Shown here: positions 1-12,621 of the stretch, in pieces
Layout of the letters: every line of letters starts with the position of its first letter
Numbering within the stretch: position 1 is the stretch's first letter
Assembly (NCBI RefSeq): GCF_950023065.1
Contig: NC_088677.1
Location: 31,331,230-31,395,229 of the forward strand
DNA: 64,000 nt
Direction: 5' to 3'
From: Planococcus citri
Lineage: Eukaryota > Arthropoda > Insecta > Hemiptera > Pseudococcidae
Notes under the pieces: generated by a model
Told to the model about the DNA's origin: nothing
The model's input: the letters and a program-made list of their open reading frames with translations, nothing else
Databases searched by the model: none
Position numbers and translations under genes: made by a program

Positions 1-2503
1 TTGTGTACAATGAAAACCAATGTAAGAAATAACCAAAGAAGAACGGATATCTTAACATAAAGCAAGTCCTGAAGTAAAATCTATGATGAAGAGGCAAGTA
101 GAAGGGAAAAATTACCGGTTCAGGATACGTAGAGCTTTATACTAATGAATTACACTTTCAGCTGATGTCAAAGTGGAATTTCGAGACTACGACTACGTAT
201 GGACTCATCCAAGCTTCAGACTGAGAGTAAAATTTTACATTTTTCTAGGCTTATTGCAAATTTATAGGTATTCTTTTAGTATTTTAATGGATTTTGACGC
301 CCTTCCTTCTCATAGGAGGTAGAAATTTCGACCTTGACCTAACCCAGCGTACAAAATTTATGAAAAACTGACGGATTAGGTACCTATACATATATTTCTA
401 TGTAAGTTTACTCTTTTTTTTTAAATTAACCAAAACACTTACATATATGTAGATGAAAAACAAAGATACCAAGTAGAGTAGGTCCAGGCACCTTTACCTA
501 CTAGACTACGAAACGACTACAGTAACTTCTCCATATTTCGCCTAGATACAGCATAGATATACCTACACACCGAAGTAATTTTTTCCCTGCAGACTAGAAA
601 TCCGTAAAGTAATCCCAAATATATCGCATTAAATTACTAATGTTAATACCTTTCGGTACGCTCGGCTACTTAGCACACATTTACCAAAATTATAACGAGC
701 TAACGTACCCCTGACGTAATATTTTTGCTTTTGTAACAGTAATAACCAAAAGCGACATAACGTAGTAACGCAATCGTAACTCTATGTAAAAGATTTATCC
801 TTTTATCCTCTTATCCTAAACTGTTCAGGTTAAACGGAAAGTAATTTCACTACCACAGAATAAATTCATATATATTAAACATGATGCACGAACGTGAGCG
901 CTATTAAATTTTCCCAAATTTACTTCAACGTTTGTAAATAATCGTAAGCTTTGCAAACTTGCCATGCGCATTTTTTTTTTTTTTTCAAACATATCGTCAG
1001 AGTGGCTTCTTTACATAAGTGATTCGTTTTCGCGATAGTATACGAGTATTTTTATTCTCTTTTTTAAATGGTGAAATTGAAAAAAAAACCAAGTGGGCTG
1101 CATTATAACTCATTTTCCTCGCTTTTTTCCACCTTTTACTGGAAGGTTTTTGTAAGTTGAATTTTCCTTGAGTGAATACAGCTATTATGAAATGTTGTAT
1201 TGACTTTTGATGAAAAAAAAGGGGGGAGGAGGAGGGGGAGAAAGTGTATAATTTTACCAAGTAGGTACATGAAAACATTAAAATTTTGGTCAATTTTTTT
1301 CTGTTTAGGAACAATTGTTTTCAGTTAATAGGCAAAGAACGAAAAAATTTTGAAAAAATCGAAGATGTATTCAAGATGATGAGGAAACGAGCTGAATAAG
1401 TCCAAGACCTGAAAGTTTCGCATTGATCTTAGTTATTTTACCAAATCCCTGCCCACTTTCAAGCCATTAAAAACAAAAAAAAAGTGATTGTCCTTGATTG
1501 TCGATCCTAACAGTATACAAGCCAGGATAAATTTTCTTTTGATTATTTTACAATATATTGAATTGTAATTTTCATCCCTTGATTGCCTAACAATAATCAA
1601 AAAATACCCTTAAAACCGAACCTCCTGATTATTTCCTATCCACGTACCTGCAACGAAATTTCGAAACCGATCGCGTAATTAGGTAATTACTCGTACATTA
1701 AATCTATTTCACAGCTCGGTTGAAGAACTGCTACAACAATAACGAAAATTAATTGAAATTTTGAGAACAACGCTTTCACCAGCATCGCCCAAACGCCATT
1801 TCTATACGAATCTCATACAGACGTAGGTGTAGGTAGACTGCACAAAATGAACGTTTCACAGATCATGTCACGCAAAACGCGTAAATTCAATTTCATACAT
1901 TCGTAATTGAATTTTAAACGAATATCACACCATAGAGAGAGAGACAGAGGAAGAGAAAGAGAGCAGACACTAAACAAGTTTCAATTGCAACGTCCAAAAG
2001 TGTAACTTTATCGCACATCATCTCCAACATAAATCGAAACCACCGCCAGGATTAAATTACGAACGAAAAAAATCTCATCTAAAAATTATAGAAAAAGAAA
2101 ACAACAGACAAACGTTTTAAAACGATAGAGAGAGAGAAAAAAAAAGGGTTGGTATTGAATAAATAAAATAAAACAAATAAATTCGAATCTCACAATACTT
2201 AATGGCCGCCAATACGCGTATAAAATCTTTGGCTAGCGTTTCGCAGAAAATAATTCAGTCTTTTTCAATAAATGCAAAAATATTTTTTTAAAACACGTTC
2301 AAAACATTTCACAAATTATAGTACACAATTAGAATAAAAATTCAATCCATCGAATAGGTATACGAGACGAAAAAAAAAACAAAACAAAACAGAAAACAAA
2401 ATCGTAGATATATACACAGCGGGTCGTATTATAGGTAGGTACAACATTGAATTGTGGAAAAGAGATCATAATGGAAAAAAATACGTAGGTGTGATCGCAA
2501 CGA
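1..2503. other. 3' flank of host gene, no gene seen
   Basis: No coding region is visible. The part nearest 2503 should contain the 3' UTR of the minus-strand host gene, but I cannot place its poly(A) site; the first minus-strand AATAAA I noticed is far away, near 1051-1056. A GA-rich stretch lies at about 1934-1964, with a shorter one near 2125-2145. TAGGTA/ACCTAC words typical of this window are present. The short open frames here are AT-rich and show no recognisable motif. Confidence 0.5.
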
Positions 2504-2857
2504 TCATGCTAACTCGGTGTAATATTGCCCCCTTACTTGATCGTACATCACGACCGAATTACTTAACGTATATTGATTCGTCGGAGAATTAGGATAATAT
2601 TGCACATGTTGTCTTATCGTACACACAGGAGGATATTGATATTGTTTATTATTAACGTCACCGTTTAAATGCGGCATCGAAAATCTATGTTTTCTGGGTT
2701 GCTGACTCGACGTCGATGTTTGCACCGTTTGATTGGCCATCGTCTGCTGTCTAGTCATACGTTTCTGCTTAGCTCGTTCCCATTCGGTTAGTAAATGCCT
2801 CAATCTGGCGCACTCGAGTAATCTTTCTTTTTCGTTCGTTTCGTCGTAATCCGGCCC
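2504..2857 (-). CDS. terminal coding exon of unidentified host gene
   Basis: This is the last exon of a spliced minus-strand gene. The acceptor is TTTGTTACCAG at 2858-2868 and the frame runs 117 codons to TGA at 2504-2506, ending in TELA. The exon starts in phase 0 with GPDYDETNEK and joins exactly to the phase-0 end of the exon at 10342-10399. The first ~40 residues are charged and helical in character (ERLLECARLRHLLTEWERAK). The rest is rich in Q, N, S, Y and P and probably disordered, ending in a tyrosine-rich tail. Codon use is less AT-biased than the surroundings. I do not recognise the family; an intracellular scaffold- or adaptor-like protein is only a guess. Confidence 0.75.
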   Translation of the reverse strand, partial: GPDYDETNEKERLLECARLRHLLTEWERAKQKRMTRQQTMANQTVQTSTSSQQPRKHRFSMPHLNGDVNNKQYQYPPVCTIRQHVQYYPNSPTNQYTLSNSVVMYDQVRGQYYTELA

Positions 2858-4284
2858 CTGGTAACAAATTCAGCTCTGGTTAATGTCAAGGTAATAGTAA
2901 TAATAATATTCTTCGAAATGGGTATAGGTAGGTACATGTTATACATTAAGCACGTACTGCACAGCTAGGTACCTACTTACAACGAGACAAGCATCTAGAA
3001 CGAGATTATTACCACGTAGCCTTTATTTAATGGGCCAACTTACGACCGTAAAGACGATAGGTACTACAAGCTAACTGAAAATGTTACACGTAAGTGTATT
3101 TGTAATATCTGAATTCCAGTCTCACTCGTTTTACAAAAATCATTCGAATAGAAAGCTACAGATAGGTAATGGACTATCTCATTGAGTAAGTTACCTACGT
3201 GGGCAACTGCTGAATGAGAACTTGAGTATTATGAACAGCAGAATAGCAGCGGAACTGCATTAAGAATATGTATCTATATTCTACATATAAACCAAGAAAT
3301 ATTGAGTAGGTAGGGTAACGAGCCAACGAAGGAAAATCATTTTAGTGTTCACATGCATATTATTGAGGAGAATCGCGAAAAAATATATCAGAGGATTTTG
3401 ACCACGTGCAGCGGAGACTTTCATCTTGAATTGAAAGTCTCTCGGAAAAAATTTAAGCTCTGGAGGTTTCCCAGAAGGGAAAATATTGGTCCTAAAAAAA
3501 TCGTGGTTTTTCGCTCTAATCCATACTTATGTACCTACTCCACCTGTTTTGGGGGAAATGGTCCACTCTCAAAAGGTGTCTACTGAAAACTATTTTGGAG
3601 CAAGTGGTGCCATTTTTTGGTAATTCTCGCAAATTTCAAAAAATTAAGAAAAATACCAAAAAACTGGATTAATTTTTTTTGGTTTTAAGAATTGAAAATA
3701 ATCACTAGAAAACTAGCACCTGCAGTGTTCCAAACTACCCCAGTTTCCAAAATGATATTTTTAGATATTTTTGCATAATTAATGCAAAATATTTGGAAAG
3801 AAAATATTTTTTCATAACGTAAATTTTCCAAAAAAAACACGACTTACAAATTTTTAAACGCTCAGCAGAATACAGATAGTGGTCGTGGATTCTGATGACA
3901 ATAGCATTGAACTGACGTAGAACCTTAAATAGGTACATACTATTTTTCGAGACTGGGTCATTCTACCAAAAACAATATAGGTTGGAACTAAAACGAAAAA
4001 ACCACGTTTTTTTTTCTTAAAAAAATGTCCCCTCTTGGAGCACCCATATCTTCCCTCCTGGTGTGCATTCGAGGCTAAAAATTTTTGAGAGGACCTTCAA
4101 CTCAAAATGATGGTCTCTACAGAGTTTGGTCAAAATCTTCCGACATTGTTTCTGGGTGATCCACCCTGATAAACATGTTGCCTACCTCGAATTTGAAGGG
4201 GAAAATGCCTAAGGAAAAAATTGATGAATGACATTTTTGACTGTGAAGATGAGTGGTGCATGAAAACGATCAAAATTTCTTCAA
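2858..4284. other. intron sequence, no gene seen
   Basis: This is the left part of the ~7.5-kb intron between the host exons at 2504-2857 and 10342-10399. From about 3590 to 4284 it has the look of old repeat DNA with short G and A runs, but I could not find element ends. The 77-codon open frame at 3353-3586 has no recognisable motif. Confidence 0.45.
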
Positions 4285-4960
4285 AAAATAATTTATTTGG
4301 TGGGGGGGGGGGGTGTTTATAATTGCAGGATTATTGCACCCGTGAAGAAAGGGGTTTGCATTTGGTTTATTAGGTTATTGGTGTTTTTTTAGTAAGGTTA
4401 TGAATTTTTAGATTTCAGATGGGTTGTCTGGGATAGTCATTGAATTTGGGTCTATTTGGAGAGATAGTCTTGTTTGCTGTAATTTAGGGCAGGTGAATAG
4501 TAAATGTTAGATGGATGTAGGTTCATTTTCACAGAATTGACAGGAGGGTTTAGAAATTTTTTGATAGAGATGGTTGTGTCATGTGTGTGATTTTAGAGTG
4601 ACCTATTCGTAGACAGGTTATAATTTTTTCTTCTCTTCTGTTTAAGTGATCAAGGTTCTTCCGGAGGTAGATTGTTTTTTTGTGTTGAAAGAGTTTGTTT
4701 GATGTCTGTGAGGACCAGAAGTTTTGCCATTTAGAGTAAGGTATTTTGTGTAAAGAAGGATTTTATATCGTCAGCGGTGAAAATGGTGAAGGGTGGGGGG
4801 GGGGTTAGTGGCTGATTTTGCATAGTTGCCAACAATTTCATTTCCTTCAATGCCGACATGACTAGGAGTACACATAAGGTGGATGGTGTGGTTTGAATTT
4901 TGGAGCGATCTAGCAGAATTTGAGAGGAGAAGGAAAAATGGAATAAATTAGCTATCATGA
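4285..4960 (-). pseudogene. LINE 3' fossil: RNase H end and zinc knuckle
   Basis: Minus-strand translation shows the end of a LINE RNase H domain (TIHLMCTPSHVGIEGNE, near 4820-4890). After frameshifts come a decayed C-terminal finger (CQFCENEPTSI, then HLLFTCPKLQQTRLSL). This order of RNase H followed by a Cys-rich knuckle is typical of I-clade non-LTR retrotransposons. Several stops and frameshifts show it is long dead. It lies inside a host intron, on the same strand as the host gene. The 5' part and reverse transcriptase are missing. The right-hand limit is approximate. Confidence 0.75.
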
Positions 4961-7900
4961 TTCTTTTTCCTCACCCTGAAATCCAAAAATTATCAATTTT
5001 TAAAGTTGGTGTGAATTTTACGATAAGTACAATGGGTCCAAGTTATGAATACCTACTTGATTAAATTATTTTTTTTTAAATTAAGTATATATTTTTTGAA
5101 GACTCTTTCTCTTGACCTGAACCAAATCTTTTGCCAAGATAAGAGAGGGATGAAGTATTTACCCTTCAAAGACCAGGTCAGATTAAAAATTCCATTGTTT
5201 GAATGGAAAGATCCTATCAACACAAAAATTGTATCATTAAGACAGGAATTGAAATTTTAATTTTTCACAAGTAGGTATAGGTACCTGCCTCTATTTTGAG
5301 CTTATTTTCACTTTGAGAACCAATGGTTAATTTTTTCAGGTTATAAGATCACTCGAAAAAATATCCAAAAATACACCACCACGGCAAATTTCAATTGATT
5401 TTTGTTGAATTTTTAAAAATTCAAATCTGGCTCTTTTTCCCCACAAAAAACTCAAAAAATGTTATCGATTCAAAAGTAGAATGCTGAAATTTAGTTTTTA
5501 TCCTATTTTTGACCTCCAGAATCGATGAGTGATAGCTTTGAATCGTTCTGGAGCCTGTAAAGTATTTTTTTGAATTTCCAGCTGTACATAGAAAATTGCT
5601 ATAAAAAGACCAAAATGAAATTCAGCCCCTATAAACTCACTTTGCACAAAATTTGTCACTTCATATTTCATATTTTCATTGTTTATTTTAAGAATCAGAA
5701 AATTCAAAAATTCGCCGGAGGCTCCAGAATAGCTTTGAAAGGTCTATTGATCGATTTTGGAGGTAAAAAAAATGTGACACAAAATCAAATATTTTAGCTT
5801 TATACCTACCTAAATCCAATCAAAACTCTAATTTTTTTAAATTGAAAATATATGTACCAAATCTGAATTTTTAGGTTTACCTACGCTTGAAAAATGAAAT
5901 TCATTAATTGAAATTTGGCCTCTAGGTGGCATATTTTCGAATGCTCCTTCAATTTTTCTCTCTACGTAGTTCAAAAATTTCGTTAGGAGGAACACTTTTT
6001 TTTGTGAGGAATATACTCTGACTCATTTCAATTTTTGAGTTAAAATTTTAAAGTAGGTAGGTGAGTTAATTTTTTATTGAATAAACTTCATTTATTTAAA
6101 ATAGAAAATATGGGCAATCGATTTTGTTTTGAAAATCTCTAAAATGAAATTTAAAGGGAAAATCCTTCGAGCAAATGTTCGTATCAAAATAATGCTGAGA
6201 GCGCATTTTTTGAGGATGAGGAAGAGAGGACTTAGACGGGGAGGTGTGAAACCTGTCATATATGTATATATGTACCCATTTCCAAATCTTGAAAATGCAG
6301 TTTTAAAGAGGAGCTGAGGCGGGGGACAAACTCTAAAATCAACAACCAAAATTCAAAATCTCATCTTCAATTCACCAATAACGTTATCAAAACGGAGTTT
6401 TACGTGTTGCAACAAAAGTAAGCTGCTAATATCAAATTAAAAGTAGTAATAATTTATCAAATGCATCAAATTCTAAACTCCTCCCTCATCCTGTCTCGTT
6501 GAGCAGAAAAACTATCAAGAAAATTTAGGTATTGGTAGGAAAGGTAGGTACCAACGTCTGGGTATCAACCCGGATACATTAGGTACGTTTCACCTAAATT
6601 ATCATATTATAAAAACATAAAAAAAACGAACAAACAACAAAAAAGCACACAAATGCTACGTAACACCATTCGATAAAACGTGAGAAATTACCCGTAATCA
6701 AAATTCACCAAATTATAATTTATCTCTATCAAACTAGAAATTCAAAACCGATCGTATCTTTATTTTATGACAATTGACAATGCCGCGTTTTTTTACTTCC
6801 ACCCATACTTTTATTGCTTTAGAATAACAAAAATATAAGAAAAAAAAGCCATCTTATAAAACATTATAAAAACGCAATAAAAACGAAATGGGTCAAACTA
6901 GTGATATCTATAATATACAGAATTCAGTAAAGTCCCATTTAAAAATTTCTCCTGCAGATTTCATATCGCTCGAAAAGTTCCTCAAACACGTTTCGACGTT
7001 CATTTTTATCGCACGCAGTTTGTTTTCGATGAAGTTTTCACAAAAAAAAAGAAAAAGTCAGCCATTTTGTTTACAATTGTCGTTAATTAGTCACTTTTGT
7101 TCTGGAAAGTTTTCATCTTCACACACCTACTAGGCTATACCTACAGCTAACAAATAGGTAGGTATACCTACATATATACTATGTAGCCGCAAGTTACTCT
7201 AAACTAATAATTTTCAATAATTTTCCACGAGTGCCAATATTGGGAAATGTTTCATCAGAGGATGCTAACTCGTATTAAAACTATTAGGTATACCGAGCAT
7301 CAGGTAGGTAAAGTCTGGATATAGTTAAACATAATGGAATTTCACTTTTGCAAAATCCGATAACCGTGAAATCCTTAACACGGGCGTTTACGCTTCTCCT
7401 AATCTATCAGTTTTCATCGCTTCGAAAAATCTTCAAATGATGAAATATGACAAACGCGATATGACAACATGTTAGATACACAAAATACTTCTAAATAGAA
7501 ACGACCACATTATGTCAAATCAAAACATCTCACTCTTAATTGCATAAACCCGAGGTAAATCTAACACGATTTCCAAGCGAGAAATCAACTTATATACAAA
7601 TACAAGTCTATAGCTGAACTCTGTGGCCTCGCGTATTTCTTTGAAGTAAGTATTTTCCTTTTATTACGTAGGTATAGAAAAAGAGAGGAAAAAAACCTCA
7701 AAATAACATTTCCATCAAAACATCGATTTTACATTTACCTAAATCGGATCAAAGGTGAAAGGAAAGCTATACACTTAACAGCATTCCGATAAATACGATA
7801 ACAAAAAAAATTGCCGAGTCAAAGAAAATTGGAATTTTGTGCTTTCACTATTGTAGAAAGCACAAATGCGAAAATGTCGCGAAAAATTTTCCTATTCAGA

Positions 7901-8365
7901 CATAAGTTGGGTTAAACGTCGAGTTTATATTGTTTTGTTTACATGTTCTTTGGTACCCCATAGTAATAGACACACTATGTAATAAAGAAATTTAAATAAT
8001 GGACAAGGTGCACTTGAAGAATTATTTTCAAAAGAATTGAAAAGTGAAAATTTCTCCTAGTGAATTTTTATTTGTCAAATGATGATGTTCTTCTATGTGT
8101 TGAGGAAAATTTTAAAGAAGTAGGTTTTGGAAAGAGCTGATCCGAAATTTTTGCAACTAAAATTAAGTTGCTTTTATTCATTTTTTTAATTTTTTATGAA
8201 AAAATTGCGTTTTTTCGCTCCAACCGTGACTTCTTGCCAAAATTACTATTTTTACTCAATAAAAATATTAATTTTTTGAAATGCCATTTAAAAAACAAAA
8301 AAAATCGAATTTCAAAACTTGTCACTCATGTTAGGCTACCTTTTTCCTCCAAAAAGTGACTTTAA
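4961..8365. other. intron sequence with one foldback, no gene
   Basis: This stretch lies within the large host intron. Apart from the imperfect inverted repeat at 5506-5767 I see no gene or element with defined ends. There are several short TAGGTAGGTACC clusters (for example 6540-6580 and 7140-7170). The small open frames are AT-rich and look random. Confidence 0.45.
5506..5767. repeat. imperfect inverted repeat (foldback or old MITE)
   Basis: The left arm at about 5506-5577 (GACCTCCAGAATCGAT, then TTCTGGAGCCT) is matched by the reverse complement of the right arm at about 5701-5767 (ACCTCCAAAATCGAT, then TTCTGGAGCCTCC). The arms are roughly 70 bases with several mismatches around a ~120-base loop. 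Overlapping open frames on both strands here are a by-product of the symmetry. No clear target duplication was found, so the type of element is open. Confidence 0.5.
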
Positions 8366-9231
8366 AATCAAATCCAAAATACAGCCATCAGATTAATTAG
8401 TGGAATAATGTATACTAGTCCAATACCAAGTTTACATGTAGAAGCAAACATATTGCCACTACAATACAGAAGAATGCTCCTATGCCTAAGGTATTATGCC
8501 AAATTAGCATAATTATAAATCCCAAATACCAACTCACAACAACACATATCATCCTCAATATATTGGAATAGGTATACTCAAGACGCTCAAATAAGCCAAA
8601 ACCCCTTGGTATAAGATGTGGTATATACTGTGAAGAACTCAACTATAACCCTCCAAGCCTGCAAAACGAAGCTCAAAATCTTTCTCCAAGAATACTTCAA
8701 AAGAAAATTGAAATGGAATCCAGAAAAATAAAGGTCTCAGTCAATGAACTATGGCAAAATGAGTGGGACACAATACCAAAACAGTAAACTCTACATCATA
8801 AAACCTCAACTTGGTGAATGGTTATCTGCTTACCAAGACTCAAGAAAAAACAAGAAACCATCTTAGCTAGACTTAGAATTGGGCATTGTCAAATAACCCA
8901 TTCTTTCATTTTTGAGCACAAACCACCTCCAGAATGTGAAAGCTGTAGATCAAGAATTACAGTAAATCACCTACTTCTAGAATGTGGCAAATATACTGAT
9001 CAAAGAAAAAGACTTTTTGGTTTTGATATTCAACTGGCTGATATTTTAGACGATAATTTACATAATAACTTTTTTGAATACTTAAATGAATGTAACATTA
9101 TTGATAAGCTGTAAAATGTTTAGTTAAAGGTACCTTTAGTTTTGAAATAACATACTGTATTTCTTGTTACAAAATGTCGCAAATGATCGAAAGGTCGAGC
9201 GACGTTAAATAAAATCATTAAAAAAAAAAAA
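8366..9231 (+). pseudogene. I-type LINE 3' end, internally deleted
   Basis: Translation from 8372 gives the post-RT segment IQNTAIRLISGIMYTSPIPS followed by HVEANILPLQYRR, stopping near 8513. After frame changes come KLYIIKPQLGEW (about 8788-8823) and, at 8818-9114, the C-terminal finger region RLRIGHCQITHSF with CESC and HLLLECGKY. The RNase H domain expected between these blocks is missing, so there is an internal deletion. The end is typical: a short 3' UTR, then AATAAA near 9208 and a poly(A) run ending at about 9231. The family is I-clade-like by motif order; it is a dead fragment inside a host intron. Confidence 0.8.
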
Positions 9232-9253
9232 TCAAAAATTGTCATCTTATAAC

Positions 9254-9254
<1 letters not shown>

Positions 9255-9288
<34 letters not shown>
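9255..9288. repeat. poly(T) run, 34 bases
   Basis: An uninterrupted run of 34 T lies 23 bases after the poly(A) end of the LINE fragment at 8366-9231. It may be the poly(A) tail of an unrecognised minus-strand retroelement lying to the left of the run, or simple slippage growth. The length should be treated with caution. Confidence 0.8.
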
Positions 9289-9290
<2 letters not shown>

Positions 9291-9299
9291 TGTTAAAAT

Positions 9300-9780
9300 A
9301 ATTTTTAGGAAACTTCATTTTTAAAACCAAGTAAGTAAGTAAACTATAATTTTTCACAGACACTGTTCAGCAACTCTCAATTTTCAAGTTTTTCTTAAAT
9401 ATATATATAAAAAAAAACATTTTTAATCAAAAGTTGACATTTTATCATTAAAAATTGACAATTTAAAATTTAAAACAAAGATTTCTATCAACAGTTTACA
9501 TTTTTATCATCAAAATCGACTTTTTTAAAATGAAAAATAAACAGTTTTCTTTCAGAAAATTGACAATTTTCAAATAAATAATACTTCCTTTAAAATCAAA
9601 ATTATTGATAATTCTTTATCAAAAATAAACATTTTCAAACTTAAAATTGGTATTTTAAAATCAAAAACCAACCCCTTTCAATCAAATATCAACCTTTTCC
9701 AATCAAAAATTCACATTTTTTTAAAATCAAAAATTGACAATTTAAATTGAAAATTAACATTTTCTTCAAATGAGATTTTT
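9300..9780. repeat. degenerate AT-rich repeat, AAAATTGACATTTT words
   Basis: Variants of TCAAAAATTGACATTTT recur about every 25-40 bases, for example near 9425, 9455, 9500, 9550, 9605, 9690 and 9730. Units are strongly diverged and vary in length. No coding content. Confidence 0.55.
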
Positions 9781-10341
9781 TAAACAGAATTTTTGAATTT
9801 CTCTCAAAAACACTAACAAATTATTCAGGGCAGCTGAAGCCTACCTCCACGTGAGGAGTTCTTTTTAAAATTTTTAATGGCTCTAATTTATATTCGTGTA
9901 GCCTATTTGAGAGAAATGTTAGGATTCAACAATTTGAAATTTATCTAAAATAAATCCACTAGATCCATTCAGTTTTCATAATTTCCTCACTCATACTTCA
10001 TAGATGGAAGTTGGATCAGTTTCATCGCCCACTAATTTTCCTTCTTCCGTTACCTTTTCACCAAATTAGGTACTTACTTGCTTATAATTTTATTACACAT
10101 TACGGATGCTTTTTCAAAGTCCATTCGATTAGGTACCTATCTACTCTTACGTCACCGTTGAAAACCGCAACTTCATCGAAAACAAACCACTTTAAAAGCA
10201 TCGACTTTATTTATGAAAATTCGAATCTCAAAGTTAAACAAACATCTCATCCTACGCTAATACGGCGATCAAAAGGTGTAATAAAATTATTAGGCAACAT
10301 CTATAAATACTAACGCAAGATACAATTAAAAAAATACTTAC

Positions 10342-10399
10342 GCTTTCCACTTTTTCGTCTAACATCCTAAAAAATTCGATTTGACTAGAAGTCATTTCC
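10342..10399 (-). CDS. internal coding exon of unidentified host gene
   Basis: A 58-base minus-strand exon with acceptor AAATTTTACAG (10400-10410) and a consensus donor GTAAGT (10336-10341). Its first base completes an Arg codon begun in the exon 12432-12621, and it then reads EMTSSQIEFFRMLDEKVES, 19 codons ending in phase 0. The next exon (2504-2857) starts in phase 0, so all three exons fit with no leftover bases. The product is the middle of the host protein; the segment looks helical. The family is not recognised. Confidence 0.75.
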
Positions 10400-12431
10400 C
10401 TGTAAAATTTAAAACATAAAAACATTAGCGTAAAATTTTGACAAAAAACAACGAAATTCCTTACTTATATTTAAATCCAACGAACGTGAACGTATAGGGT
10501 CGCGTAATGCAATAACCAATTTATATACCAGCAGATTCTCCCACGTGCATAACTTCGTTAACAAGTTTTGCAAATAATTAACAACTAGCTGCATGGCTCC
10601 TTCCATCGTAAATTTTAAAGCAATCGGGTAAAAAAAGCGGAAAGAAAAGAATGAAGTTTGCGAATGAAGCGAAAAAAACTGACTTTTTTCTTCACGCGTC
10701 AAAAAAAAAACATCGTAAAAGTTGGTTTACGCGAAATGGAAATTTTGCGCAGGGATTACTACCCTCGATGTATAAGTTAGTTATTTCCATCATTTCGAAA
10801 TATTACGAGCGACGAATACCTTACCTTTATACTTTATATGAATACAACGTAAATTTTGTACGTGGTAAATTGAAAGTCTAGCTTTTTTCCTTCTGCAATC
10901 CAACTTGTAGAAAATCATTTGATTTTTAGTTATAAAGCAAAACATTCTATTATTTATTTAGGCAGATACCTATTCGTTTCGTACTTCCAAACGTAGGTAA
11001 TAAAAAAATGGTTCGAATCGATCGAAATCGACTCTACAAGTCAATCTTCGTGACATCTTGACGAATAAAATAATAAAGAAAATTCACCATTTGTTTGTTA
11101 TCGGTTCAGATAAAAGACACCTCGCAGAGGAAAATTTTATTTTCGAGTTTTCGTTGTTTCCATTCAATTTTTCCTCATTTTCAAAAGCCTTTTTTTTCAG
11201 CTTTATTATCGCGAACGTCTTTTTAGAAGGAGCCAATATTTACAAAATTTCGTGATTTTTAAAAAAATTTTAATAATAATTTTTTTCTTCTCCTTTCTTT
11301 CCTTTTTACTCGCTTCGCCAAATATCAGAAAAACTTGGTGAGTTGAGAAGGGTATTAAGTTATAGATTTTCGAAGGTTCCAATTCGAATTCTGGAAACTG
11401 TTCGACTTCAAAATCAAACTGGACTCAGAGAAATTAGATTTTGGCATCCTTGTCAAGAATTTATGGCTTATGGAGTCTCTAGTAAGATCCCCATTTTCTT
11501 TCATGAATTTTCGACATCTTATCGGAGGGCAGGCAGATAAAGTTATGAGTTTCATAACAAATTGGACATTGGGCATATTCAAAAGAGACGTAGGTAATCC
11601 CATACTTTGAAAACCATGCATGCAGAATAGTTTGCCTACGTTACAAGTGGAAGGAAATCATCTTACGAAGGGGCACCCTGCATTACGCCTTCATAGCAAC
11701 GACCGTAGTAAATTTTTTCCCTCGTAATATTCATTCGAGTTTTTATGAATTTTTCTCAAGTGGCTTTTTTTCACATAAAACAACAAAAGCGTATGTACAA
11801 ATGCACCTATGTGTATAAGGTATATACGAGTATACGAGAAACTGAAAAATTTACTCTGCGTTTCGACCCTCTTCCGCTAAAAGAGACACTCGAGAGAAAA
11901 ATTTATAACAAATAAAATTGTTGAGAAGGAAATTCGCCACTTTAAGTATATTTTCACATCATTCATAGGATCAATAATACGTGAAATAATAATAAGAAAG
12001 TATTACGAGAGAATGGAAAGAAATTACGGAACTTTACTCGGATACATTACTTTTTATACGGTTTTACGTGCTCTTGTAGGTAACTAGGTTTCTAGACTCT
12101 TTTTTTTCTAAACTGGTCGCAATTACAGTATTATATTTTTCAGAAATTGTAGGATGTTGGATTTATAAAAATTATACCACGAAGACTCAGTAGGAGAATT
12201 TTTTGCGAAAAAATAAAATAAAATTTTCAAAATTAGTATTTTTTGTTTTGTTTTTACTGGTATTTTTAATATTTTGGTAAATTTTTAAACCCACATAATA
12301 ATGATATTGTCTAATATTAAAAATACCCAATTAAGTAGGTATTCATAAGGTGTCTCGTCAGCATGGTTTTCACACGGCTAGGCAGCTACTTAAATGGCTA
12401 GATAGGTACCTATCAAAGTAAATATATTTAC
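10400..12431. other. host intron, no gene seen
   Basis: This is the ~2-kb intron between exons 10342-10399 and 12432-12621. It is AT-rich with no recognisable element ends. A frame of 97 codons on the minus strand at 10409-10702 and others nearby have no known motif. Confidence 0.5.
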
Positions 12432-12621
12432 CTATGAGCAAGCAACGAAGTACCGGACGATACTTCACTGGAGCTATTAATTGGTAACTTTGAATTATCT
12501 AGATTGCTCTCCTCTTTATCCGCAGCAGCAACCAAATTTGGAATCGATTTATTGCTAATTAAACGTCCACCGACCAATTTATCATCATCATTTTCCTCGT
12601 CGCTTTCATCTTCTTTACCAT
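12432..12621 (-). CDS. internal coding exon of unidentified host gene
   Basis: A 190-base minus-strand exon. The acceptor is a strong pyrimidine tract ending TTTCTTGCAG (12622-12631) and the donor is GTAAATA (12425-12431). The reading frame holds 62 full codons, with two extra bases at each end. It is acidic at the start (GKEDESDEENDDDKL), followed by a Ser/Asn-rich low-complexity stretch (SNKSIPNLV, SSSEVSSGTSLLAH), so it is probably disordered and phosphorylated. Phase fits the next exon at 10342-10399 exactly. The exon before it, which must end with one extra base, was not found. Confidence 0.72.

Noticed and set aside
11000..11035. GGTTCGAATCG word resembling a tRNA B box
   Set aside because: No A box or tRNA fold is found at the proper distance.
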